From Desulfovermiculus sp041686195 (GTDB lineage: Bacteria; Desulfobacterota; Desulfovibrionia; Desulfovibrionales; Desulfothermaceae): DNA of 5,216 nt. Of this stretch, positions 1 to 5,206 are shown one piece after another. The notes under the pieces are model-generated. The model ran no database searches, had not been told where the DNA came from, and saw only the letters and a list, made by a program, of their open reading frames with translations. Position numbers and translations under genes: made by a program. Within the stretch, counting starts at the first letter, position 1; every line of letters begins with the position of its first letter. The stretch covers positions 1 to 5,216 of the forward strand of contig JAWLEI010000147.1 of assembly GCA_041686195.1 (NCBI GenBank). Reading direction: 5' to 3'.

Positions 1-42
1 CGCAAGATGATTGCTCAGGCCCTGACTTTTCATCCGCTTTGA
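1..42 (+). CDS. Possible 3' end of an upstream plus-strand gene (partial)
   Basis: Frame 1 is open from the window edge and reads RKMIAQALTFHPL before a TGA stop. A strong hairpin begins two bases after that stop, which is where the end of a transcript would be expected. Only 13 codons are visible, so no family can be named. Frame 3 is also open here, so the reading frame is not certain. The call rests mainly on the hairpin position and the convergent gene that follows. Confidence 0.3.
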   Translation, partial: RKMIAQALTFHPL

Positions 43-43
43 T

Positions 44-74
44 GGGGCTTGTCCCACCTGGTGTGGCAAGCCCC
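44..74. terminator. Hairpin between convergent genes, possible shared terminator
   Basis: A perfect 8-bp stem, GGGGCTTG at 44-51 with CAAGCCCC at 67-74, continues inward with further pairs (a G-U pair, C-G, one mismatch, then CAC/GTG) to a 3-nt loop. It starts just after the stop of the partial plus-strand frame and ends 11 bp beyond the stop of the minus-strand small gene. It is therefore placed to end both transcripts. Neither strand has a T-run after the stem, so it is not a textbook intrinsic terminator; it may instead act as a transcript-end stabiliser. Confidence 0.45.
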
Positions 75-85
75 GGCATGATGTC

Positions 86-289
86 TCACTCACCTGCCTG
101 GAGTTTAAGCTCGAAATCGATCATTTCCTTGGCATTGGCCAGAGCCCTGTCCTGGGTATCTCCCCCTTTGGTCACATGCTTGATCTCTTGGCCTTGGGGG
201 TCAACGATTGCATAGGCGTATTCAGAGCACTGATCCTGATGGGGTTGAATTCGGATGGTAAAATCTTTGTACTTGATCTCCTGACTCAT
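86..289 (-). CDS. Small conserved-type protein with a HicB-like C-terminal pattern, function unknown
   Basis: Encodes 67 residues beginning MSQEIKYKDF. The reading frame stays open upstream to 361, but the ATG at 289 has an ideal AAGGAG 5 bases before it, so this start is preferred. The protein is soluble, with no signal peptide or membrane segment. The order is a beta-rich N-terminus (YKDFTIRIQ, residues 7-15), a Cys-containing turn (CSEYAYAIVD), then GGDTQDRALANAKEMIDFEL near the end. That last stretch resembles the 'GDT-x2-A-x2-A-x-E' strand-helix of HicB-like antitoxin folds, but the rest of HicB and any HicA toxin partner are absent. The resemblance is a fold-level inference only. It stands alone, divergent from the phosphoribosyltransferase gene and sharing the AT-rich region at 290-396 with it. 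Confident as a gene; function unknown. Confidence 0.75.
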   Translation of the reverse strand: MSQEIKYKDFTIRIQPHQDQCSEYAYAIVDPQGQEIKHVTKGGDTQDRALANAKEMIDFELKLQAGE

Positions 290-294
290 ATGAT

Positions 295-300
295 CTCCTT
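295..300 (-). promoter_or_regulatory. Shine-Dalgarno site fixing the start of the 67-residue protein
   Basis: On the minus strand this reads AAGGAG, with ATCAT between it and the ATG at 289. It excludes the 24-residue longer reading that starts at 361, which would run through the AT-rich regulatory region. Confidence 0.75.
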
Positions 301-382
301 TTTGAATTCTGATTATGTTCATAAATTCAAACATTTCCTTATTTATATAGGCAAAATGCATGCCACAATGAGGGAACAGGCC

Positions 383-390
383 AAGGAGGG
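383..390 (+). promoter_or_regulatory. Strong Shine-Dalgarno site of the phosphoribosyltransferase gene
   Basis: AAGGAGGG lies 6 bases before the ATG at 397. This supports 397 rather than the in-frame ATG three codons later. Confidence 0.8.
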
Positions 391-396
391 TGGGAT

Positions 397-1083
397 ATGT
401 CTGCTATGTATGCTGATTCAAGCCTTGAGGATAAGAAATACGTTTTCAGAGACAGGTTCGAGGCCGGACGGTTGCTTGGGGAGTTCATGGCTTCTGACTA
501 TGAAGCTCAGCCCAAGAGCATTGTTCTGGCCATACCAGCCGGCGGGGTCCCTGTAGGCATAGAGTTGAGCAAGAGATTGCGGCTTTCTTTTGATTGCCTC
601 ATCGTCCGCAAAATCCAAATTCCAGGGAATACTGAGGCCGGTTTCGGGGCCCTGGCCAGCGGGGGGCAGGTTTTCTTGAACCGGGAGTTGATCAACTCCC
701 TGGGACTTAGCCAGGAGCAGATCAATACCCAGACTCGAAAGGTTGAACAGGAACTCGCAGCTCGGGAGCGCCTGTTTCGAAAGAACAAGCCGCAGCTTGA
801 CCTTTCAGGCCTGAGAGTGATTGTGACCGATGATGGACTGGCTTCCGGTTTTACCATGCTTGCGGCTATTGATGCCGCCAGGCGCAAGGGAGCTCAGGAA
901 GTGGTTGTGGCTGTGCCCACGGCCCCTCTGCATTCCATTCGCCAAGTGGAACAAAAGGCTGACGTGGTCTACAGCTTGCACGCTCAACAAAGCGGGCCCT
1001 TTGCCGTGGCCAATGCCTATCAGCACTGGCACGACCTGAGCCGGGAAGAGGTTGTTCACTTGCTCGATGAGTATCAGAATTGA
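397..1083 (+). CDS. Phosphoribosyltransferase family protein (COG1926 type)
   Basis: A 228-residue cytosolic protein. The type I phosphoribosyltransferase signature is VIVTDDGLASGFTMLAA (residues 141-157): two acidic residues, then a Gly/Ser/Thr loop that binds the ribose-5-phosphate of PRPP. Other family blocks are IPAGGVPVG (46-54), RKIQIPGNTEAGFGAL (71-86) and a C-terminal FAVANAYQHWHDLSREEVV block (202-220). This pattern matches the 'predicted phosphoribosyltransferase' group of about 210-230 residues, so it appears full length. Substrates for this group are not established; a base-salvage or nucleotide role is only inferred from the fold. Its TGA stop forms part of the ribosome-binding site of the next gene, so the two are probably cotranscribed and translationally coupled. 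No fused hydrolase or esterase domain, seen in some relatives, is present. Confidence 0.9.
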   Translation: MSAMYADSSLEDKKYVFRDRFEAGRLLGEFMASDYEAQPKSIVLAIPAGGVPVGIELSKRLRLSFDCLIVRKIQIPGNTEAGFGALASGGQVFLNRELINSLGLSQEQINTQTRKVEQELAARERLFRKNKPQLDLSGLRVIVTDDGLASGFTMLAAIDAARRKGAQEVVVAVPTAPLHSIRQVEQKADVVYSLHAQQSGPFAVANAYQHWHDLSREEVVHLLDEYQN

Positions 1084-1087
1084 GGAG
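1081..1087 (+). promoter_or_regulatory. Shine-Dalgarno site of korA overlapping the upstream stop codon
   Basis: TGAGGAG contains the TGA stop of the phosphoribosyltransferase and the GGAG that recruits ribosomes to the ATG at 1093. Terminating ribosomes would be placed directly at the korA start, so translational coupling is likely. Confidence 0.75.
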
Positions 1088-1092
1088 CAAAC

Positions 1093-2793
1093 ATGAGTCA
1101 AGACGCAGCACAGAGCACAGTGACGGTTCGAATTGGAGGCGAGGCCGGGCAGGGACTGGAAACATTGGGGCAAATGCTGGCCAAGATCCTGATCCGATCC
1201 GGTTACCATGTTTTGACCACCCAGAGCGCCATGTCCAGGGTCCGGGGCGGACACAATTACTTTTCTCTGCTGATTGGCAGGGAACCATTACTTGGGCCTG
1301 CTGAAGATATCGACCTTCTGGTGGCCTTTACTGATGAAACAGTTGCCCTGCACCAGGAGCGCCTCTCTGAGCAGGGCCTGATTCTGGTTGGTCAGGACAT
1401 GGAGGCCTCTACCGGATCCCGGGGGCTCAGGGTTCCCTACACTGAGTTGGCTGAAGACAAAATAGTGGCCAATGTGGCCGCCCTGGGGGTTGTGTGCGCC
1501 CTGATCGGGCTCAAAGAGGAGATAGCCTCCGGAGTGGTCAAAGACGCGATTGGGAAAAAGCATGCCCAGATGGTCTCCAAGAATCTGGATGCCCTGCACC
1601 AGGGAATAGATTGGCTCAAAGGTCAAAACCCGGATTTTCAAGCCCTGCCTCCAGCTGTTGAGGACCGATCCCAACTGGCCTTGAACGGCAACCAGGCCAT
1701 CGCTTTGGGCTCTTTGGCCGGGGGAGTCAACTTCTGTTCCTTCTACCCTATGACTCCGGCTACCGGGGTGGCTTTGAATCTCATTGCGCAAGCCGAAAGG
1801 TTTGACCTGGTCTGCGAGCAGGCTGAGGACGAAATCGCAGCCATCAACATGGCTCTGGGGGCCTCCTTTGCCGGGGCCAGAAGCCTTGTCCCCACCTCGG
1901 GTGGAGGGTTCGCCCTGATGGGAGAAGGAATCAGCCTGGCCGGGATGACGGAAACTCCAGTAGTCATTGTTCTGGCTCAGCGGCCGGGACCGGCCACAGG
2001 GCTGCCTACCCGGACAGAACAGGCGGATCTGGAACTGGCCCTGTCCACTGGTCATGGGGAGTTTCCCCGGGCCATTCTTGCTCCGGGCAGCCCGGAAGAA
2101 TGCTTTCATCTGACTCGCAAGGCCCTGGATGTGACTGAGAGGTATCAGACTCCGGTGATTATCTTAAGCGATCAATACCTGGCGGATTCAATCCGGTCTG
2201 TGCCCAGATTTGATTTTGATGCCCTGTCTGAGCCGGGAATGCCAGGAGATACGGTTGAGGATCCTAAAGGCTATCAGAGGTTTACCTGGACAGAAACCGG
2301 CGTCTCGCCCCGGCTTATCCCTGGAGCGGGGCCTTCTCTTGTAGTGGCGGACAGTGATGAACATACCCCTGATGGTCATATCACTGAAGACCACCAGGTC
2401 CGAGTACGCATGGTCAACAAGAGACTCAAAAAGATGGAAGGGCTGATGCAGGAAGTTGTTCCGCCGGATTATCAGGGGGATGAACAGCCTGACCTGTTGC
2501 TGCTGACCTGGGGCTCCAGCCGGGGAGCAGCACTGGAGGCAGCTGAAACTCTCCGCTCCAGAGGGCAGTCCGTGGCCACTTTGTCTTTTTCCCAGGTGTG
2601 GCCTCTTGATCCGGGACAGTTTGAGGAACACCTGCACCAGGCCGGGTCAGTGGCAGCTGTGGAAGGAAACGCCACCGGCCAGTTTGCCCGGCTCATCAGG
2701 CGGGAGACGGGCTTTGAAGCTCAGCGCAAGGTGCTGCGCTACGACGGACTTCCCCTGACATGTGCGGAGATACTCCGGCAGCTCTCTACCTGA
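1093..2793 (+). CDS. korA: 2-oxoacid:ferredoxin oxidoreductase, fused gamma-alpha subunit (KorA-like)
   Basis: A 566-residue subunit of a two-subunit enzyme that oxidatively decarboxylates a 2-oxoacid with CoA to acyl-CoA and CO2, passing electrons to ferredoxin (reversible). Residues about 11-180 are the gamma domain, with GGEAGQG (15-21) and VRGGHNYF (50-57). Residues about 196-400 are the alpha pyrimidine-binding domain, carrying YPMTP (218-222), the counterpart of the family's YPITP motif, and GLPTRTEQ (303-310), whose basic residue lies near the substrate carboxylate in relatives. A transketolase C-terminal-like domain follows (about 465-566). There is no ferredoxin domain, so the cluster resides in the beta subunit. 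TGAGGAG overlapping the upstream stop lies 5 bases before the ATG. 2-Oxoglutarate is the usual substrate for this architecture, but 2-oxoacid specificity cannot be read from sequence alone. Confidence 0.9.
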   Translation: MSQDAAQSTVTVRIGGEAGQGLETLGQMLAKILIRSGYHVLTTQSAMSRVRGGHNYFSLLIGREPLLGPAEDIDLLVAFTDETVALHQERLSEQGLILVGQDMEASTGSRGLRVPYTELAEDKIVANVAALGVVCALIGLKEEIASGVVKDAIGKKHAQMVSKNLDALHQGIDWLKGQNPDFQALPPAVEDRSQLALNGNQAIALGSLAGGVNFCSFYPMTPATGVALNLIAQAERFDLVCEQAEDEIAAINMALGASFAGARSLVPTSGGGFALMGEGISLAGMTETPVVIVLAQRPGPATGLPTRTEQADLELALSTGHGEFPRAILAPGSPEECFHLTRKALDVTERYQTPVIILSDQYLADSIRSVPRFDFDALSEPGMPGDTVEDPKGYQRFTWTETGVSPRLIPGAGPSLVVADSDEHTPDGHITEDHQVRVRMVNKRLKKMEGLMQEVVPPDYQGDEQPDLLLLTWGSSRGAALEAAETLRSRGQSVATLSFSQVWPLDPGQFEEHLHQAGSVAAVEGNATGQFARLIRRETGFEAQRKVLRYDGLPLTCAEILRQLST

Positions 2794-2882
2794 GGCAATA
2801 CAGGATGAAACTGCAAGGGCTTCTGTCATCTATTCTCTGAGCCTGCAACTCATATTTTTTGCAAGGCACATCATGCATGCGC

Positions 2883-2889
2883 GAGGTGA
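2883..2889 (+). promoter_or_regulatory. Shine-Dalgarno site fixing the korB start
   Basis: GAGGTGA matches the 16S rRNA tail and ends two bases before the ATG at 2892. It supports that ATG over the upstream in-frame TTG at 2859 and ATG at 2877, neither of which has comparable pairing. Confidence 0.75.
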
Positions 2890-2891
2890 AT

Positions 2892-3945
2892 ATGGTTTCT
2901 ATTGAAGATTTCGGCCAGTATGAGACGGCTTGGTGCCCGGGATGCGGTAATTTCTCCATTTTGGATTGTGTCAAGCAGGCCCTGGCCGGCAAGTCGATTG
3001 CCCCCCACGAGGTTCTTTTTGTCTCCGGAATCGGGCAGGCGGCCAAGACCCCGCACTATATGAACTGCAACCTGTTTAACGGTCTGCATGGGCGGTCCTT
3101 GCCTGTGGCTACTGGAGCCAGATTGTCCAATCCCGAATTGACCGTGATCGCTGAAAGCGGCGATGGGTGCATGTACGGAGAGGGCGGGAACCATTTCCTG
3201 GCCGCCTTACGACGCAATGTGAACATGACCATGCTGGTCCACGATAATCAAATCTATGGCTTGACCAAAGGGCAGGCCAGTCCGACCAGCGACCCCGGAC
3301 ACCAGACCAAGGCTCAGCCCCAGGGTGTTCAGCTGGAGTCATTTCACCCTTTAGGTGTAGCCATAGCCATGAAAGCCGGTTTTGTAGCCAGAGGCTTTAC
3401 CGGAATGCAGGATCAGCTGGTGGAACTCATTCAGGCGGCCATTGATTTTCCTGGCTTTGCCCTGGTGGATATCCTGCAGCAGTGTGTCTCTTTTAATCAT
3501 GTGAACACATTTCAGTGGTACAAGAAAAGGTGTCAGCCCCTGGCTAATGAGTATGACCCCCATGATTGGGAGGCAGCCATGTCCAAAAGTCTGGAATGGG
3601 GCGACACCATTCCAACCGGAATTCTGTACATGAACAAAGCCCGAAGATCATTCGAAGAAAACCGGTCCTTTGCTTCCCGGGGACCGCTTTCCCAGCAGAA
3701 ACGAGATCTGAGTGCTGTGGCTGAAGTCATGGANNNNNNNNNNNNNNNNNNNNNNNNNNNNNNNNNNNNNNNNNNNNNNNNNNNNNNNNNNNNNNNNNNN
3801 NNNNNNNNNNNNNNNNNNNNNNNNNNNNNNNNNCAAAGCCCGAAGATCATTCGAAGAAAACCGGTCCTTTGCTTCCCGGGGACCGCTTTCCCAGCAGAAA
3901 CGAGATCTGAGTGCTGTGGCTGAAGTCATGGAATCCTTTGCCTGA
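2892..3945 (+). CDS. korB: 2-oxoacid:ferredoxin oxidoreductase, beta (thiamine pyrophosphate) subunit (KorB-like), broken here by an assembly gap
   Basis: The beta subunit binds thiamine pyrophosphate and the 4Fe-4S cluster and partners KorA. WCPGCGN (residues 14-20) supplies two cluster cysteines, and GDG...N with DNQIYGLTKGQ (91-128) forms the cofactor and Mg site. FNGLHGRSLPVATG (62-75) and LQQCVSFN (195-202) are family blocks, the latter with the distal cluster cysteine C198. The position usually occupied by a third cysteine (SGIGC) is Q49, with C59 nearby. The record carries 100 N at 3734-3833 flanked by identical 99-base copies. The 199 extra bases shift the frame, so a literal translation ends in nonsense at 3923. 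Removing one copy plus the N run gives EVM-ESFA-stop, a 284-residue protein of normal length. The gap from korA is 98 bp with no convincing terminator, so cotranscription is likely. Confidence 0.88.
3635..3733 (+). repeat. First copy of a 99-bp exact duplication flanking the gap
   Basis: Begins CAAAGCCCGAAGATC and ends GAAGTCATGGA. It is identical base for base to 3834-3932. It encodes residues 249-280 of KorB in the correct frame. Identity running right up to both gap edges points to unmerged overlapping contig ends. Confidence 0.95.
3734..3833. other. Scaffold gap of exactly 100 N
   Basis: A run of exactly 100 undetermined bases, a common placeholder for a gap of unknown size. The flanking identical copies suggest that no sequence is really missing and that the contigs overlap by 99 bp. 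Confidence 0.97.
3834..3932 (+). repeat. Second copy of the 99-bp duplication, with the true korB 3' end following
   Basis: Same sequence as 3635-3733, offset by 199 bases. The frame that continues KorB here reads KARRSFEENRSF and so on to EVMESFA, with the stop at 3943-3945. This copy therefore joins to the genuine end of the gene. Confidence 0.95.
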
Positions 3946-3977
3946 AACTACTCTGGGCAAAACCCCAAGTGATGTGT

Positions 3978-4012
3978 CAGCTTTGCCAGAGGCAGAGCTC
4001 GTATGAAACGAG
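3978..4012 (+). other. Two small hairpins in the korB 3' untranslated region
   Basis: AGCTTTGCC (3979-3987) pairs with GGCAGAGCT (3991-3999) through one G-U pair across a 3-nt AGA loop. CTCGT (3998-4002) pairs with ACGAG (4008-4012) and is followed by ATTTTA. The second is too short and its T-run too weak for a confident terminator. The first resembles a dyad at 4792-4810. Confidence 0.5.
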
Positions 4013-4028
4013 ATTTTACACCCCAGAT

Positions 4029-4109
4029 GGCCTGCCCGGCACTCACTTTGATTTCAAAAGTTACTACCAAAAACAGACGCCCATTCTCAAAGTGAGTGCC
4101 GGGCGGCCT
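4029..4109. mobile_element. MITE-like element: 71 bp with 18-bp perfect terminal inverted repeats and a 5-bp flanking direct repeat
   Basis: GCCCGGCACTCACTTTGA at 4034-4051 is the exact reverse complement of 4087-4104, enclosing 35 bp of A-rich sequence. The pentamer GGCCT sits flush against both outer ends (4029-4033 and 4105-4109), as a target-site duplication would. It contains no coding capacity and lies between korB and its terminator. This could be a non-autonomous transposable element or a solo hairpin of a dispersed repeat family. I cannot assign it to an IS family. A plain RNA hairpin with a chance direct repeat remains possible, the more so because GGCC is self-complementary. Confidence 0.5.
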
Positions 4110-4131
4110 ACTGGTGAGCCGGTTTTGGGTA

Positions 4132-4163
4132 GGGCGGGCTTGACCCCAAGCCCAGCCCTTTTT
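4132..4163 (+). terminator. Rho-independent terminator of the PRTase-korAB operon
   Basis: GGGCGGGCTTG (4132-4142) pairs with CAAGCCC-A-GCCC (4147-4158): 11 bp with a single bulged A, a 4-nt loop and then five T residues. It lies about 185 bp after the korB stop. On the opposite strand the hairpin is not followed by T residues, so it should act only on plus-strand transcripts and not on the convergent stress protein gene. Confidence 0.85.
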
Positions 4164-4195
4164 CATACTCAGTTTCTTTCTGGATCAAACTGGGC

Positions 4196-4220
4196 GTCTG
4201 CCGCCAGTGGCGGGGCTGAC
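4196..4220 (-). terminator. Hairpin downstream of the universal stress protein gene, weak terminator candidate
   Basis: CCGCC (4201-4205) pairs with GGCGG (4209-4213) over a 3-nt loop, with extra outer pairing GTC (4196-4198) to GAC (4218-4220) interrupted by a mismatch and bulges. It lies about 45 bp past the stop of the minus-strand gene, but no T-run follows on that strand. It may mark the transcript end or simply be a stable stem. Confidence 0.25.
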
Positions 4221-4265
4221 ACCTGAGAACAAAATGAACCGTGGTGCTCATAGGCAACAATCCAC

Positions 4266-4754
4266 TCATGCTCCCTGTTGCGGCGCGGATACATTTTCAT
4301 CCGGATTGACCAGAACAACGGGAACAGGAGATTCTTCGACCACTTTCTGGGCCACGCTGCCGAGACCGCTGCCAATTCGGCCGACGGAATCAAAGGACTG
4401 GCCGCGACTGCTCATGACAATCATATCAACCCCCTCTTTCCCGGCAGCTTGGAGTATCTCCTGGGCGGCATTGCCGCGAACTATACGAACGTTGACATTC
4501 CGGCAAGTGGCAAGTTCCTGGGAGCAGATCTCCTGCAGGTTTGTTTTGGCCTTTTCCAGCTCCCAATCCTGAAATTTTTCTATGAATTCCCCACTGGGAT
4601 AGTTGCCATAGGCAGGAAAAAGCGAACACAAATCAGGTGCCACATAAAGGGCGACAATTGTAGATCCGTACTTCTCAGCCAGAGAAATAAGCTGGGGCAT
4701 GACTTTGCGCGAACTTAAAGAAAGTTCAGTGGGCCAGAGAATAGTATGTTCCAT
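4266..4754 (-). CDS. Universal stress protein (UspA) family protein
   Basis: A 162-residue single-domain cytosolic protein. The first strand and turn (TILWPTELSLSS, residues 4-15) match the family's N-terminal 'ILvPtDfS' block, with Glu10 where Asp is usual. NVRIVRGNAAQEILQAA (88-104) and VDMIVMSSRG (109-118) are the middle blocks, and GSGLGSVAQKVVEESPVPVVLV (128-149) is the C-terminal nucleotide-binding signature. The usual G-x2-G-x9-G(S/T) loop is altered: the first Gly is Ser (MSSRG) and the stretch between RG and GS is 13 rather than 9 residues, so ATP binding is uncertain. The start at 4754 is chosen because AAGGAGG lies 9 bases upstream; the frame is open to 4805 but the extra 17 residues precede the family's first strand. 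Divergent from the Hpt gene. Confidence 0.9.
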   Translation of the reverse strand: MEHTILWPTELSLSSRKVMPQLISLAEKYGSTIVALYVAPDLCSLFPAYGNYPSGEFIEKFQDWELEKAKTNLQEICSQELATCRNVNVRIVRGNAAQEILQAAGKEGVDMIVMSSRGQSFDSVGRIGSGLGSVAQKVVEESPVPVVLVNPDENVSAPQQGA

Positions 4755-4763
4755 GATTTCATT

Positions 4764-4770
4764 CCTCCTT
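4764..4770 (-). promoter_or_regulatory. Shine-Dalgarno site of the universal stress protein gene
   Basis: AAGGAGG on the minus strand, 9 bases before the ATG at 4754. It sets the start of the family's first beta strand at the protein's N-terminus. Confidence 0.75.
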
Positions 4771-4846
4771 TGCAGATGAAAAAATTCCAGATTTGCCGGA
4801 GGCAAAGCTGAAAACTGAAGTGTCCAAAAGCCAGAAAGCTCTCTCC

Positions 4847-4853
4847 AGGGAGG
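4847..4853 (+). promoter_or_regulatory. Shine-Dalgarno site that sets a GTG start for the Hpt protein
   Basis: AGGGAGG lies 8 bases before an in-frame GTG at 4862. The longer reading from TTG 4793 has no comparable site and would begin inside the palindrome at 4792-4806. This is why the shorter start is preferred. Confidence 0.65.
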
Positions 4854-4861
4854 TTCGTGCC

Positions 4862-5206
4862 GTGAAACCCCGCGTGAATACAGAAGCCTTGAAAGCCAGG
4901 TTTGATGGCAAAGACGAGTTATTGAAAAAAATCTATCATGAATTTTCTGTCTTTGTCGAGACCGTTGTTCCAGAGATGAAGGCCGCCTATGAGGCCAGGG
5001 ACCTGGAAAGTCTGACCGAAAAGGCCCACACCCTGAAGGGCAATGCGGCTTTGATCGGAGCCAACCGGGTCAGCGAGCTGGCCTTTGAGGTCCAGCAGGC
5101 AAGCAGCGCTGGTGATGTGCAGCTGCTTACCACCTCTCTTCCTCAACTCTTTGATGAAGTACAGCAGGCCATGGAAAAACTGAAGTGTTTTGTGACTGAT
5201 TTATGA
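4862..5206 (+). CDS. Orphan histidine phosphotransfer (Hpt) domain protein
   Basis: A single-domain, helical signalling protein of 114 residues from GTG 4862 (137 if TTG 4793 were used). The phosphoryl-accepting histidine is in AHTLKGNAALIGA (His56 from the GTG start), the standard Hpt signature with its Lys and Gly two and three positions on. Upstream helices (VNTEALKARFDGKDELLKKI) and downstream SELAFEVQQAS followed by FDEVQQAMEKL complete a four-helix bundle. There is no kinase or receiver domain, so it should relay phosphate between separate hybrid kinases and response regulators, which are not in this window. The length fits stand-alone Hpt proteins. It is divergent from the stress protein gene, and its TGA overlaps an ATG that may start the next gene. 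Confidence 0.85.
   Translation: MKPRVNTEALKARFDGKDELLKKIYHEFSVFVETVVPEMKAAYEARDLESLTEKAHTLKGNAALIGANRVSELAFEVQQASSAGDVQLLTTSLPQLFDEVQQAMEKLKCFVTDL

Larger units (their letters stand above)
290..396. promoter_or_regulatory. AT-rich divergent intergenic region with an 8+8 bp dyad
   Basis: This 107-bp gap separates the divergent small gene and the phosphoribosyltransferase operon, so promoters for both are expected here. It is clearly more AT-rich than the flanking genes. A perfect dyad, TTTGAATT at 301-308 and AATTCAAA at 324-331, is separated by 15 bp and could be an operator. An AT stretch (TTTATATA, 342-349) could supply a -10 element for either strand, but I see no convincing -35 partner, so exact promoters are not assigned. 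Confidence 0.45.
4755..4861. promoter_or_regulatory. Divergent stress-protein/Hpt intergenic region with a perfect 6+6 palindrome
   Basis: With the Hpt start at 4862, this 107-bp gap must hold the promoters of both divergent genes. It contains the perfect dyad TTTGCC-GGA-GGCAAA at 4792-4806, well placed to be an operator. I see no convincing sigma-70 or sigma-54 promoter on either strand, so none is assigned. Confidence 0.4.

Noticed and set aside
805..1288. Long minus-strand ORFs opposite the PRTase and korA genes
   Set aside because: These are shadows of the well-supported plus-strand genes, rich in Pro, Arg and Ser with no family resemblance.
2805..2840. An 11-codon ORF (MKLQGLLSSIL) between korA and korB, possible leader peptide
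   Set aside because: There is no run of regulatory codons, only a weak GAGG upstream, and no clear attenuator structure. Such short ORFs are expected by chance.
2812..2860. Bulged stem followed by TTTTTT (2855-2860) before korB, possible internal terminator
   Set aside because: The stem has several bulges and a long loop, and about ten bases separate it from the T-run, so it does not fit an intrinsic terminator.
356..2880. ATGCATGC present at 356-363 and 2873-2880, both shortly before gene starts
   Set aside because: It is a short self-repeating palindrome with unlike flanks and different spacing to the start codons, so it is most likely coincidence.
2859..3923. A 354-residue korB reading from TTG 2859 through the gap to a stop at 3923
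   Set aside because: It starts without a ribosome-binding site and reads the post-gap copy in the wrong frame, giving a nonsense tail. The artefact-free protein runs from 2892 and ends at the stop at 3943-3945.
4034..4104. Inverted repeat considered as an integron attC site
   Set aside because: No GTTRRRY/RYYYAAC core sites bracket it, the arms are perfectly paired without the expected extrahelical bases, and no integrase or cassette is present.
3948..4166. Minus-strand and plus-strand ORFs of 70-85 codons over the korB 3' region
   Set aside because: They run through the inverted repeats and terminator, lack ribosome-binding sites and show no recognisable protein pattern.
4711..4727. GAACTT-N5-AAGTTC dyad near the 5' end of the stress protein gene
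   Set aside because: It lies inside coding sequence, is only 6+6 bp, and has no second copy in the window.
4776..4811. ATG at 4776 as the Hpt start, needing one extra A in the A-tract to be in frame
   Set aside because: No Shine-Dalgarno site precedes it and it requires an assumed sequencing error. The GTG at 4862 explains the gene without one.
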